Assembly: GCA_029449235.1 (NCBI GenBank)
Contig: JANATG010000020.1
Location: 744,001-808,000, forward strand
From: Linnemannia schmuckeri
Taxonomy: Eukaryota; Mortierellomycota; Mortierellomycetes; Mortierellales; Mortierellaceae
Length of the DNA: 64,000 bases
Direction of reading: 5' to 3'
Below the pieces are notes generated by a model. It worked only from the letters and a program-made list of their open reading frames with translations, was not told the DNA's origin and did not search any database. A program made the translations under genes and the position numbers. Within the stretch, counting starts at the first letter, position 1, and the number at the start of each line of letters is the position of its first letter. Below are positions 32,633 through 44,332 of this stretch, in pieces.

Positions 32633-33647
32633 ATGTTCATGAAAGCCTTCGCCTCGCTCGCCCTTCTGACAGTACCCCTCCTCGTCAGCGCCTACGAGCC
32701 CGTGACCTGCCAAAAGAACGCCACTCAGAACATCGTCACCTCCATCACCTCCGCCAACGACTTCTGTACCATGCTCCCCGGTTACGGAGTCTATCCCGTC
32801 GCCCCCAACGAAGGTTGTGCCTCTGTCTACTGTTACGGCGCAGCCTCGAAACTCGGACCCCCCATGCCCAAGGGATATATCCTTTCTGCCAACTACGCAG
32901 TTTCACCCAACAACTCGTATGTCCAGGTGACGGGTTGCATTGATTCCTCGGTGTGGGGCCAGAATCCTACCGATGAAGGTGGACAGATGGATTCGCACGG
33001 ATGGCCTTATAGCTGTCAGGGGTGGAAGAAGTTTGTCTCGCTGATCGAACCTGCTTCTAACACTTATTGTATTCGTTGCTGTGCTGAGGACAACAACATT
33101 GACTGCAACACCAGTAAGTTTTTTGTTGTTGTTTTTCTCTCTGCTATTCGTTTATTTGTTTTCTATGAAAGTGTATGTTGTGTGAATTAAACGACGTGAA
33201 AGTAGTTGCTCGAAACTCACCATATCCATCTTTCGATTCTCTACTCTCTCTTTCCCCTCCCTGCCCCTCTTTGCAGGCATCTCGACTAAGGGCTGTTGGA
33301 ACGTCGTCCCCGGTCTGTACCAAATGGCTGACGGATCTGTTTGCGCCCCTCCCGCAGGCTCAAACGTCACCGCCGTCCCCACAGTCATCAGCCCCACCGT
33401 CGCCGTCCCCAACACTGTCTCTGGCGGCGTCACCGTGCCTGTCACCACTGGTGGTGCCGGTTCTGTCCCTACCGGGGGAGCTGGTGCTGGTGGCAGCGGT
33501 TCCAGCGGCAGCAGTGCTTCGACACCCAAGCCCTCGGTCAGCAGTGGTAACAGCACCAGTGGTGCTGGTCGTGGGTTGGTATCTTCACCTGTTGAGGTCT
33601 TGGGCGCCCTTGCTGCTGTTGCTGTTGTCTTTGCCGTTGATTTGTAA
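32633..33647 (+). CDS. Secreted cysteine-containing protein with predicted GPI anchor
   Basis: Two exons (32633-33113, 33277-33647) give 283 aa. A signal peptide (MFMKAFASLALLTVPLLVSA) is followed by a ~170-residue Cys-rich domain (NEGCASVYCYG, VQVTGCIDSSVWGQNPTDE, SNTYCIRCCAEDNNIDC, KGCWNVVPGLYQMADG). A Ser/Thr/Gly/Val-rich stalk follows, then a C-terminal hydrophobic tail (VEVLGALAAVAVVFAVDL) preceded by small residues, the signature of a GPI-attachment signal. The frame is open upstream to 32159, but the signal peptide fixes the start. Probably a cell-wall or plasma-membrane surface protein; no named family recognised. Confidence 0.8.
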
Positions 33648-34197
33648 AAGGAATCTCCAGTTTCACTTTGAAGCAGTTGACAAAATAGTAGGGAGGAAAA
33701 ACAATAAGAATTGTGGGAAGAGAGATATTCCCGCCTCGCCTTCCCTTTCTCTTCCTTTCTTCCTTCCTCGTGTCTCCATTTAATAAAATGAAAAAAAAGC
33801 AAAATAGCGCGTGCATTGTGTGTGCAGGATATACAGGAGGAAGAAAGGGCTGTTTGTTTGCAGAAAGAGCAACCGTCCTCCGAGCAATAGACAGCGGGTA
33901 AACTTTGCATCGACTCCGCAAATCCAAATCGGGCTGGTGGAAAAATGTCCATTTGTGCATATTTCGCCATAAATGAAGTTTGCTTTCTTTACTGCTCACA
34001 AGAAACAAGCCTAGATGCATAACTACTTAGAACAGGGCAACCGGATTAACAAACGAAAACTTGAGCTTTTATTGCTTTTTATGAAGAATGAAGATTGGAT
34101 GTATGAAGAGTGGAGTGAGGAGAGAAAGGAACATTGTGAACAGCATCAATAGTACGTGAGAAAGAAAGAGACTAGGAAAAGAAGCATCCATGGCTCT
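33648..34197. other. Convergent intergenic region
   Basis: About 550 bp of shared 3' flank between the GPI-type protein gene and the IFRD gene. No gene seen. Confidence 0.45.
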
Positions 34198-36405
34198 CTA
34201 ATCGTCGTACTTGTTATGACTGCGATCCTTCTTGCGCTGGACTTGCCGCATCTTGGCCATCTCGGCATTGAGATACTTGCGATCGACTTTATCGAGCTGC
34301 TCAGCCTTGGCATCCTCCGCGTCCGCATAAATGCCCAACGATGATGAGGGTCTTGATCCGGCACGTGATCCAGCCTTAGAGCCTGATTGCGAAATCGCTG
34401 CTGCTGCTAGCCGTGATCCAGAAGTAAAGGTTCCGCTCGTGGCCTGTGTAGGCGAGTACAAGATAGCCGTGCTGGGTAAGATGGTGTGGATCATGGTGTT
34501 ATGCACAAAGTGCGTCTGAAGACCCGATGTCAAACGATCCCGCAGGTAATGAAGTTGCAAAATCTCGACTATTGTACGAATACAATTAACAAGCAAGGTC
34601 GCATTAGTAATGCTTGCCTTCACACATAGTCATAAAGGACATCGAAAGGAATAAAACAGCAAAGAAGCTTACCCCATCCATCAAAATCGACGTCATAGTC
34701 CCTCAACTTGAGGGACTCAGTTGGACGCTCCTGCTCTTCAACGCTCTTCAGGATATCTCGGAAAGCCGAACGGCCTGCAGACCGCTCCTTCTTGCTGCGA
34801 TGACGACTTGAGTCTGTCGACAAGGATCCCAAGGCTGCCACAAGTCCGTCCAGATCATCATACCGGAAATCTCCTGTCACTTCCTCCAGGTCCTCTGGGT
34901 CATCGTCGTTATAGGTCTCGCTCTCCTCCTCGTCAGAAATGTCTCCATCGTCACGCTGGCGCTGGTAGTTGTCTAGAATCTCGAGCATCACAGCAATGGT
35001 CTCACCTGCAGCGACACGGACCTCCACCGTGGGGTGTTCCAACAGAGTCTTAGCCGCAGGGATCATCTGATTGAAGATTCGTCGTGCCTGCATTGTGATG
35101 GGCTTGGGTCCTAAGCGTGAGAAAACACCAGCATAGAGAACACTGAATGATTCGAGTGCCGCAGCCAAGGTCTCACCATTCTGCGAAGCGTTTGCCGAAG
35201 CACCCGAAGAGACGGCAATGTCGGCGAAAAAGTTGAGGAGTTCGTACGTAGGCAGATGAGAGGGCTGAGGCGTGGACGAAATGAAGCACGCAGTTCCTAA
35301 CGCATAGGTACACTGGAAAAGAAAATATAGGAATGTATCACCGCAGTATGCATTAGTAATAGAAGCAATAGCATATCACAGCCATGTAGACAAACTTGTT
35401 TCGCACATTTCCTTGTTCAAAAATAATGCGTTTGCAATCCGAGCAAACACAATGCTCCAAGATCGTGTGAATAATTTTGCTTCATGCAGGTCCTTGCTCA
35501 GAAATAATCAGTATTCTGTGCCATGCTGCAGTAGTAGCTGCTAGTAGTCTGATAGGTGTACTTACAGCAGCCTTGACCTCAGTCGATTCGTGGTTGGTGA
35601 TGGTGTACTTGAGCAAAGGAGCCAGGTCTGTAAACATCTTTTCGTCATCTTCACCAATGGTAATGAACACGAGCGATATGGCTAAAAAAGCAAGTCATGA
35701 CATCATTGCAGCAAAAATAACAAAGGTTAACTTTTTGTTAGAATTACCGAGACATGGATCCATGTTCCAACATCGCGGGAGTCCAAATCAATCATTAGAA
35801 AGAAAGAGTGAAGGCCAATCGTCGAGATCAGACTGCGGCATGGTACATACCTTCTGCGGCAAGGACACACTCCCGGGGACCGCCCTTTTTGATGCTCTTC
35901 TTGAGGAGGTCCATCAAGTCGTCACGTTGTGAATCCAGGACATCCGCTGTAAAGTACTGGGAGGTGAGATCGACCAGCTTCTTCAGCGCAGCCTCGCGCG
36001 TGCTATCAGTGTCCGTGTTGGAAAAGAGGAGCGTGTGAATATCACATAGACCCCAAGCGAATAATGAGCACACACGACTTGAAATATTCTATGCGATTTG
36101 ATACATTGTTCTTACCTGCTTCGTTTCTCGTAGAGCTCCTCGATGGTATCCTTCAACTGTGACTCCCAGGTGAGTTCAGAGTGATTGCGGTTGCTGTTAT
36201 CATCGTCATCATCAAAGTCGTCAATGTTATCGTGGTCGTTATCGCTTTCTTCGTTGTCCGAGTTTGCGCGTGACCCGACTCTGGAGCCTGCGCGTGAGTT
36301 TGGGCGTGAATTTGTATTGGCGACACGGTCGAGGTTCTGCTGTTTCTTCTTTGAGACGGTCTTCCTTGACTCGTTGCCGGGAGTCTTGTTTGTGTACATG
36401 GACAT
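34198..36405 (-). CDS. Interferon-related developmental regulator (IFRD) family protein
   Basis: Five exons (36405-36116, 36002-35851, 35681-35566, 35312-34673, 34568-34198) give 522 aa. IFRD proteins are armadillo-like repeat proteins; animal IFRD1/2 act in transcription and in binding idle ribosomes. The N-terminal region is Arg/Ser-rich (RPNSRAGSRVGSRANS) then acidic. The IFRD repeat domain begins around LKDTIEELYEKRSSTREAAL and continues through LAAEAISLVFITIGED and CTYALGTACFISS. The late EILQLHYLRDRLTSGLQTHF and VDRKYLNAEMAKMRQVQRKK match the family C-terminal domain. Both ends carry similar GSRAGSR repeats. All four introns keep frame with consensus borders. Confidence 0.87.
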
Positions 36406-36899
36406 GGTTGTGTTGTTTGTTGTTTGTTGAATGGGAGGGTGAGGTGTGGGAGTGAAAGGAAAGGAATGAAGAACAAAAAAAAAAGACCGAGGGTACATAT
36501 GTACTCAAGAAAAAAAAAAAAATGTGAGACTTAAGACGCAGTCACGCGTACACCTTTTATTGGGCAGGAGCGAGGATTGAGGATTGAGGCTACTGCGGTC
36601 TGGCCCTATTCCATTGTTCGACTCCAATCGATCGCAATCGCATGTATGAAATATCGTGGAAGTAAAGGTAGGAGGAGTGTGTGCATGTAGGTAATACATG
36701 CGCAATACCACGAAGGTAAAGCAACATTTATGGCCGGCAAAACGTTTGTCACAGTCGAAAAAAAGCAAATGTCTCCCTGAAAAATAAATTCTCGCACCAG
36801 TTCACATCTTATTTTTTTTTTTTTTTTTTTCATTCTTCTTTTCACTCATTCTGTACTCTTCCTTCCCCTACTAACGACCACCCTCATCACTCCCATACA
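36406..36899. promoter_or_regulatory. Divergent intergenic region
   Basis: About 490 bp carrying the promoters of the IFRD gene (minus) and the YbjQ-like gene (plus). A T run near 36811-36830 precedes the latter. Confidence 0.5.
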
Positions 36900-38059
36900 A
36901 TGGCTCAACCCGTCCGCTCCGTCGATCGTCGCTTCACTACAACCGCATTCGAGTTCCCTGGCTACTTCATTGCTCAGGCCCATGGAGTCGTTCGCGGGTA
37001 AACACATTCGCGCTCATTCAGGACCAACAACCGCCTTGACAATGTACTCGCACCCTTTGGACCGCGCACTAATCACGATTTCACTCTCTCTTTGTGCTCC
37101 ACTCTTCCTTTGGGCATTGCAGTATTACAGTGAGAAATCCCAACGTAAGCTTAGCTCTTCTCTCACACAAGGATATAAAGGCATACTAACTTGTTCTTGC
37201 TCCACTCGCCATAACCCTGGCTGACACTTCAGTTGCATTATTTTCGCATTGACATTATAGGCTGGTAAAGCAATCGTTGGTGCCTTTGCCTCACTTGCCG
37301 GAGGAGAGAGCTCGACCTACATCGAGATGGCCGAGAAGGCTCGTGAGAGGGCATTCCTGAGAATGCTTGAGCATGCTGCCGCTGCTGGTGGAAACGGTAA
37401 CATGCTGTTCTTTCTCTCTTGCTGTTCTGTCAGCCAGGACAAGGTTTCGACTGCTCATCTTGTCCCAAAAAAGAAAGAAAGTGTCGCTCACTAAAAAAAT
37501 AACCAACTCCAACTTGTTCGTTCCTTGCAACTTACTTTGTTCTTTAGCCGTCATTGGTGTTGAGTTTACCGGTCAAGAGATTATTCAGGTATGTTGTTCA
37601 TCCGTTTTGTTTGCACCTGTGTAGCAATGCTTTCTTCTACGCGATCGTTGTTCAATCGATGCTGCTATTTTTCATCTCAGCCTAACTGTCGCCTTGCTTT
37701 GCTTTGCTTTGTGACATAGGGGTAAGTACATTTGCTGTAAATACTTTAGGCTGGGATAGAAACGAAACACAATTACAGGACAGGACCAAAAGTACAATGA
37801 CGCGCCCCAAAGATAAAAAACGTACTGACATTATCGTTCAACTTATACTCATAGAATGACTGAAGTTATGGCCTACGGAACTGCTGTCACCTTGGTTCCT
37901 CTCCAGCAGCAGGTCCCTCAGCAGCCCGTCATGCATCATCAGCAGCAGCAGCCTATTATGCAGCAACCTCCCCAGCAGGCCGTATACAGCCCCATTAGCA
38001 GCCCCTACGGCCAACCTCAGCACCAGCAGTTCAGCCCTGCTCTCCCTCCCAAGAACTAA
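36900..38059 (+). CDS. YbjQ/DUF74 (UPF0145) family protein with micro-exons
   Basis: Six predicted exons (36900-36997, 37123-37144, 37261-37396, 37548-37588, 37720-37721, 37855-38059) give 167 aa. The core follows the bacterial YbjQ pattern: FPGYFIAQAHGVVRGITVRN, FASLAGGESSTYIEMAEKAR, ERAFLRMLEHAAAAGGNAVI, GVEFTGQEIIQ, MTEVMAYGTAV. These small proteins form pentameric rings in bacteria; their role is uncertain (a heavy-metal-binding label exists for the family). The C-terminal ~55 residues are Gln/Pro-rich and fungal. Exon 2 is 22 nt. Exon 5 is only 2 nt (GG) and is needed because direct joining of exon 4 to exon 6 gives a stop after two codons. It has CATAG before and GTAAGT after, and supplies a Gly codon. 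Confidence 0.8.
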
Positions 38060-38476
38060 CATCTCAGGATACCGTTGACCTAATCAACCGAATACCACAT
38101 AGGCGGATGACGTTCACCCAGATAAATAATAACTAATATGCATGACAGACTGATTGTCTATGAAGGTACAACGAAGCAAGCTGTACCATTGACGTGTTTC
38201 CTTGGTTAATTGGCAAGGTTTTGGCGCTAAAGGAGTATTGGCGAAGAGGCTCAACGAGATCGACTTTGCATGTTGGGCTGTTTCCTGTGTGTTTGTTCAA
38301 GTAGGAGTCTATTCTTGATAAGATGTAGAGCGTAGTCGTCACGTGGTTCATAGACGTCACGGGTCATCTCTGGGGAGAGGGTTCGACTCTCAGGAATTCT
38401 TTTTCGCTGAGCGACGTTTTTTTTCTCTTCAACTCCCTTCGACACTTCACTCCCCTCTCTCTCACACACACCCTCA
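38060..38476. promoter_or_regulatory. Intergenic, VPS35 promoter
   Basis: About 420 bp; 3' flank of the YbjQ-like gene and a CT-rich leader (38400-38470) directly before the VPS35 start. Nothing else seen. Confidence 0.45.
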
Positions 38477-41400
38477 ATGGCGACCCCGACACCTTCCGCA
38501 GAGGACCAAGCAAAGCTCCTGGAGGATGCCCTGACCGTCGTCAAGGTCCAGTCCTTCCAAATGAAGCGCTGTCTCGTAAGGAACTTCTTTCTCTTCTCTG
38601 CTCTTCATATCACTCACTCGCTCACCCACTCATCCGCTCTGAACACACCTTTTTCGACGCACTACATAAAACGGAAAGCAAAAAAAAAAAATACATAGCG
38701 GGTCTAGTTGGCGGCCACGTTGCACATGGAAAAGCAAGCATGACCAACCTCATCCGCCTTCCCTCATCCTACTTCCTTCGTCCACCTTCACCATTTTTAT
38801 ATTCTCCAAACCCCCTTTTTTACGCTTGACGGGGACTCGCCCGTCTGACCCCCAGCGCAATGCACCTGCTGACATCATTTTTTTTTCTCACAATGGTTCT
38901 AGGACAATAACAAGCTTATGGACGGCTTGAAGCACTGTTCTACCATGCTCTCCGAGCTGCGAACCTCCAACCTGACACCCAAGAACTACTATGAACTTTG
39001 TAAGTGGTTCTTATCCTTGTTACATGATCAATCTCGCTACTGGCTACGTCCGTTCGCATCCAGAAACCGGTAACTCCGGAACCCTTCCTAGGAATAATAT
39101 GATCCATTTGTTTTGACGCCAAGAATCCGACCGTATCACTTTCTAACATTTTTTCTTTTCTCTTGGCTTGGCTTTTACAGATATGGCCATCTTTGACGCC
39201 CTTCGTCACGTCACCACTTACCTCAAGGAAGCCCATCAGAGCGGGAGACATCACTTGGCTGATCTCTACGAGTTGGTTCAATACGCAGGAAACATCGTCC
39301 CTCGTCTTTACCTCATGGTCACTGTTGGAAGCGTCTACATGGAAATGCCCGACGCCCCCGTCAAGGAGATCATGCGCGATATGATGGAAATGACGCGTGG
39401 AGTCCAGCACCCTACTCGTGGTTTGTTCCTGAGATATTACCTCAGCGGACAGACCCGCAACGGTCTCCCTTTGGGTACTGAGGATGGGTAATCATTATTT
39501 TGCTTTCTTAAAGGGTCATTATTTTTCCTGACAAAAAGGTCTTTTTTGTGTTTGAGTTTGGTTCACTAATATGCTTAAGCTTCCTTTGTGGTGGTGTCAA
39601 AAGACCTGAAGGAAACATTACAGACTCGATCCAATTCATCCTTACCAACTTTATCGAGATGAACAAGCTGTGGGTTCGTCTTCAACACCAGGGTCACTCT
39701 CGCGAGCGCGAGAAGCGCGAGATGGAGCGCAAGGAACTCAGGATTCTTGTCGGTACCAACCTCGTTCGTCTCAGTCAATTAGATAGCGTCGACTTGCGCG
39801 TCTACCAGTCGGTATGTGTCGTCTACATTTATAGGAGGTCGACGGTTGGGATGTTGATCCAGGCATGCATGCGCATAAACATTTTTCTGCAATGTTTCCA
39901 AACTAACTCTCACGGTATGGGCACTTCCCTTCGTTCATTCCTGATAGACGATTTTGCCCAGCGTTTTGGAGCAGATTGTCAGCTGCAAGGATGTGATCGC
40001 TCAGGAATACCTTATGGAAGTCATTATTCAAGTAAGAGTCACTTTTCAGAATAACTATTGTGCGTATATATAATATGATGCTTTCAGAGTTATTGACTTT
40101 TGACTTTGTTGCTACTGAATGTGCACTAGGTCTTCCCTGACGACTTCCACTTGCGCACTTTGGGACCATTACTCTCTGCCACCGCTCAATTACACCCGAA
40201 AGTCAACGTCAAGCAGATTGTTATTGCTTTAGTTGACCGACTTGCGGCTCACGCTGCCAGAGAGGCTGATAGTAACGATGATGACGAGGAATCAGAGGCA
40301 CCAGCTTCGCCCAAGGCTGCGTCCGTCAAGGCCGAAGGCGAGGAGGAGGAGGAGGCAAAGGAGGGCGATGCGGAGAACGAGAACGAGGAGGCCAAGGAGA
40401 CCGAGGAGGGTGAGGAGGGTGAGGTCAAGGAGACTGAAGGTGAGGCTGCTGCTACTGAGGAGCGGACCGCTTCTGCACCCAAACCTCCCAAGGTCCGCAA
40501 GATTCGTGGTATCCCAGAAGATGTTAAGCTCTTTGAGATCTTTTGGGGCAAGATTGTTGAGCTTGTCAAGGTATACAACTTATCTTCAATTGGTATCGTT
40601 ACATTTTTAACACTTTCAGCACAACCAAGCTCCTGGTTCTAACTTCCCTTCTTTCCAAACTGCTACGTTGACTTTGGCATGGATAGTTCCGCCCTGATCT
40701 TTCGATTCAGGACATCACTGCTCTGTTGGTCTCGTTGATTAACTTGTCACTGAGCTGCTACCCCGACAACCTTGGATATGCCGACCAGGTGCTTGGATTC
40801 GCCAAGGAGAAGACCGTCGAGTACAACGAGAGCCCCGAGCTTCAACACAAGGACACTGTCGCCAACCTCCAGAGCCTTCTCATGGCACCCATCCAGCACT
40901 ACCCCTCCATCCTCACCCTCTTGGAGCTCACCAACTTTACACACCTCCTCGCCCTTCAGCCCTACCCTACTCGCCGTGCTATCGCCCACGCTGTTGTCGG
41001 GTCAGTTTTGAAGAACGAGACCATCCTCAGCACACCCGAGGATGTGAATGGAATCTTGGAGATCTGCGCAGTCATGGTCCGTGACCAAAAGGATGGAGGC
41101 CACAACTCAAGCCCCTTTCGAAGCACTCGCAGCAATCGCAACGAGAGCGGCAATGTTGATCTCGAAGAGTTTGCAGAGGAGCAAGGTCAGTTGGCCCGCA
41201 TCATTCACCTGTTCAAGAGCGAGGACGCAGATACACAGGCTGCTATCCTTTCTGCAGCCAGGAAGCAGTTTGGCGATGGTGGCGAGCGTATCCGCTACAT
41301 GTTCCCTCCATTGGTGATCCAAGCTGTCAAGTTGGCTCGTCGCTTCAAGAAGTTGCAGGATCAGGATGAGGGTTGGGAAAAGAAGTGTTCGACCTTGTTC

Positions 41401-42287
41401 CGATTCATCCACCAGGTCATCTCTATTCTTCACAGCAAGGTCGATAACTCAGAGGTGGTATTGCGTCTGTTCTTGTTAGCCGGTCAGAGTGCTGATGAGT
41501 GCGGATTCGAAGATATCTGCTACGAGTTCTTTGTTCAGGTACAGTTTACAACCCCTTTTGAACGTTCGAACAGCACGGATTGAATCGAGATGAACAATCA
41601 AGACTGACCAATTGAACGCGTTCTATCTATTTTTCTTCCTCCTTTATTTTTATCTAGGCGTTTACAATCTACGAAGAGTCTATTTCTGAGTCCAAGGCTC
41701 AGTTCCAGGCGATTACGTTGATGGTTGGAACTCTTCAGACGACGTCATGCTTCAACGTTGACCATTATGATACCCTTATTACCAAGTGCGCTCTTCACGG
41801 AGCGAAGCTGTTGAAGAAGCCCGACCAGTGCCGTGCCGTGTATACATGCAGTCATTTGTGGTGGGGCACGATGATTGTGAGCCAACAGGAGGATGGCGAG
41901 GAGACGGCACAGCCTTACCGCGACGGCAAGCGTGTTTTGGAGTGTTTGCAGAAGGCGCTCAAGATTGCGGACTCATGCATGGACTCTGTGACGAACGTGG
42001 AGCTATTTGTTGAGATTCTTAACCGGTACATCTACTACTTTGAGAAGCAGAACGAGGCGGTAACGGTCAAGTACTTGAACGGATTGATTGAGTTGATCAA
42101 CAACAACTTGAGCAACATGGAGAACCCGGACCAACACCCTCCTTCGTCCAACTCATCGTCGTTGCTCGAGAATGACCCTGCCCATATCTCGGAGTATGTC
42201 ATGGCGCACTTCCGCAACACCATCTACCACCTTGAGCGTCGCAAGAACACTGGAGACGAGAAGTATGCTGAGCTTGATGCTGCCTAA
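38477..42287 (+). CDS. VPS35: Vacuolar protein sorting-associated protein 35, retromer core
   Basis: Eight exons (38477-38575, 38903-38999, 39181-39487, 39604-39811, 39948-40031, 40130-40570, 40687-41538, 41658-42287) give 905 aa. VPS35 is the alpha-solenoid scaffold of retromer, binding VPS26 and VPS29 and recycling cargo from endosomes to the Golgi. Family blocks are clear: TRGLFLRYYLSGQTRNGLP (the VPS26-binding PRLYLM segment lies just before), DSIQFILTNFIEMNKLWVRL, ILVGTNLVRLSQLD, QEYLMEVIIQVFPDDFHL, IHLFKSEDADTQ, SKAQFQAITLMVGT and LLKKPDQCRAVYTCSHLWW. An acidic insertion at residues ~310-391 (Glu/Lys/Ala-rich) sits in a loop that is short in human VPS35 (about 796 aa) and explains most of the extra length. 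The exon 4 acceptor could also be 39580, adding eight codons in frame. Confidence 0.96.
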
Positions 42288-43607
42288 ACTTCTTTGCCTT
42301 GTAGTTGCTTTTTTTCGTAGTCATTCACGCTTTTTAACCAAGAAAAAACAACAAACAATAAATCAACAACACCCTTTGAGTAGTGCACCCAATTTCCAGC
42401 TTGACTGTGTGCAATACATATACATCTACTGATTGCTGCATATGGTGAGCAAACAAGCATATCATGTCCATTCAAACTCTTTTTTTTTTTCTTTGCGCAC
42501 AAAAAAATTTCGATTTTTGTGGGCAGTGCGTGTATGCGACCGAGTACAAGTGAGGTCCGACCTGAGTCAACAGTGAAAAAAAAAAAATTGACCACAGGGG
42601 GTGGAAAAAGTGTCCAAGTGTGTGGGAGGGAGTGAGTGAGTTAGGGTGTGTCGTGTCAGCCCAGCCCGCCCCTTTTGATTTGTCTGTCTAAGAGAGGTCA
42701 GTCAGCAGAGCAAGAAGCAAAAGGAGAGGGTCATACATATGTGAAATGTTTTTTTGCGCTGTTTTTTCGTCTCTTTTCTCACTCTCCCCCCCACTACTCA
42801 CCCACCTCTCCTCTAAGGTAACTAACTACACCCATACATACATACGTTTCGAAAACACACAAAACAAAGGAAGTCCGCTACCTGCTGCTACTCACTACTG
42901 ACTGCTGGAGACAAAGAGAGAGGGAAAGGGAAAAACCAACCACCACCACCACTTCCACCTCCACCGCACTCAAAAAAGAGCCCCTTGTTATTCTCGACAA
43001 CCTAGGCTACGCGTCCATACTCATGACCCCATCCATCATCCATCCCTTCTCTTCTTCCCTTCCATCCCTCCCTCACCAGTGGAACTTCATTCCCATCACC
43101 CTCCCTTTCGTTGCATTCATTCCCGCAGTTTTTCTTGGCTTCTTTTCTTGAACGACGAATACACTTTTGGCTTCACTGTTTTTCCTTTTCTGTTGTTCTT
43201 TTTGGTCGCCTGGGTTTCTCTGTCGTCTTTTTCGTGTGCGCTGATATGCTATATGCAATGAAACACTGGTGGACCGTGACGCCTTGAAGGATAGATGGCC
43301 TTATCAGTTTTGCCGTGAGGAAGGAAAGCAATGAAGAGAAACGCACGCTTTGGTTCTCGCGTGATGGGCGGAGCTATCGATAAATAAGCCAGACGAGTCG
43401 TGGTGGCATAAAATAAGAAGACTGCCGATACTTTGAGCAGTCTTTTTTTCAGAACCAGCGAGCCTAAAGGACTCCTTGCTATGAACTTCAACTAGACAAA
43501 GCAAACACAAGCTCATTATGCAAAAAGCATGATCCTCTCTTTCTATCTCGATCATGTATCTAATCTAACAGCCTCTTTTCTTTGAAATAGGAATAAAAAC
43601 ACATACA
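42288..43607. other. Long intergenic region, NHP6 promoter
   Basis: About 1.3 kb: VPS35 3' flank, then purine- and pyrimidine-rich stretches at 42600-43060. A 5' untranslated exon and intron may lie before 43608 (GAAATAG precedes the start by about 15 bp), but cannot be proven. No protein gene seen. Confidence 0.4.
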
Positions 43608-44332
43608 ATGCCAAAGGTTGTCAAGAAAGAGACCAAGGTCTCAAAGCGCGGCGCAAAGAATGAGGAGGTCAAGCAGAAGAAGAAGAAGAGAGCCAAGAAG
43701 GACCCCAACGCACCTAAGAACCCTCTCTCGGCCTACTTGTTGTTCTGTAACGACCATCGTGACAGTGTCAAGGCCAAGAACCCCGATGCTTCCTTCGGTA
43801 AGCAACCAGGATGAAGGAAGAATGAAGAACAAGGAAGAAGAACAGGAACAGTGCCTTCTTGCCATGGCTCGTGAGCTACCTGTATCTTTGGTAGGTCGTT
43901 TGGTCGAGTAAATGTGTTGATAGCTGACTCCATTTATCCACTTTTGTCTACATTACAAATGACCGATAGGTGCCATTGGACGTCTACTCGGAGATATGTG
44001 GCGTGGCTACACTGACGCTCAGAAGGCTGTATGTCCTCGTTTTATTTTTGTTCTTTACCCCGGATTTTCTGTGTTTTTGGTGGCAAAATGAAAAGCCGCT
44101 CCTTCGGTCAACGGAAAACTCCTTTTGAATTTTTTCGGCTTTCTTTTTCTTCTTGGTATACTCACTAATGCGCTTTCTTCATTCTTGTCACTGACATCCG
44201 TATTAGCCTTACAATGCCAAGCACGAAAAGGCCAAGGCTAAGTACGCCCAGGAGAAGGCTGCCTATGACGCCAAGAAATCCAACGGCTCGGATGATGATG
44301 ATGATGACGATGAGGAGGACGAGTCCGAGTAA
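43608..44332 (+). CDS. NHP6: HMG-box protein, NHP6/HMGB type
   Basis: Three exons (43608-43797, 43970-44028, 44207-44332) give 124 aa. A Lys-rich N-terminus leads into one HMG box: KKDPNAPKNPLSAYLLFCND, then GAIGRLLGDMWRGYTDAQKA and PYNAKHEKAKAKYAQEKAAY. An acidic tail DDDDDDDEEDESE ends the protein. NHP6 proteins bend DNA without sequence specificity and assist FACT and transcription. Yeast Nhp6 is ~93-99 aa without an acidic tail, so this one is closer to animal HMGB in that respect. Both introns keep frame. Confidence 0.92.

Noticed and set aside
33152..33970. 272-codon frame antisense to the GPI-type protein
   Set aside because: Mirror of the Gly/Val/Thr-rich stalk; no domain, and it crosses the sense intron and 3' flank.
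37720..37727. Recursive (zero-length exon) splice site in the YbjQ-like gene
   Set aside because: A zero-length exon would not fix the two-base phase gap; the two G residues between acceptor and donor are needed.
39580..39603. Alternative VPS35 exon 4 acceptor at 39579
   Set aside because: It keeps frame but adds eight residues (FLCGGVKR preceded by Gly) not expected in the family; 39604 gives the smooth EDGPEGNITDS.
39962..39970. VPS35 exon 5 starting after TTTGCCCAG
   Set aside because: It shifts the frame; the acceptor at 39947 gives TILPSVLEQIVSC in frame.
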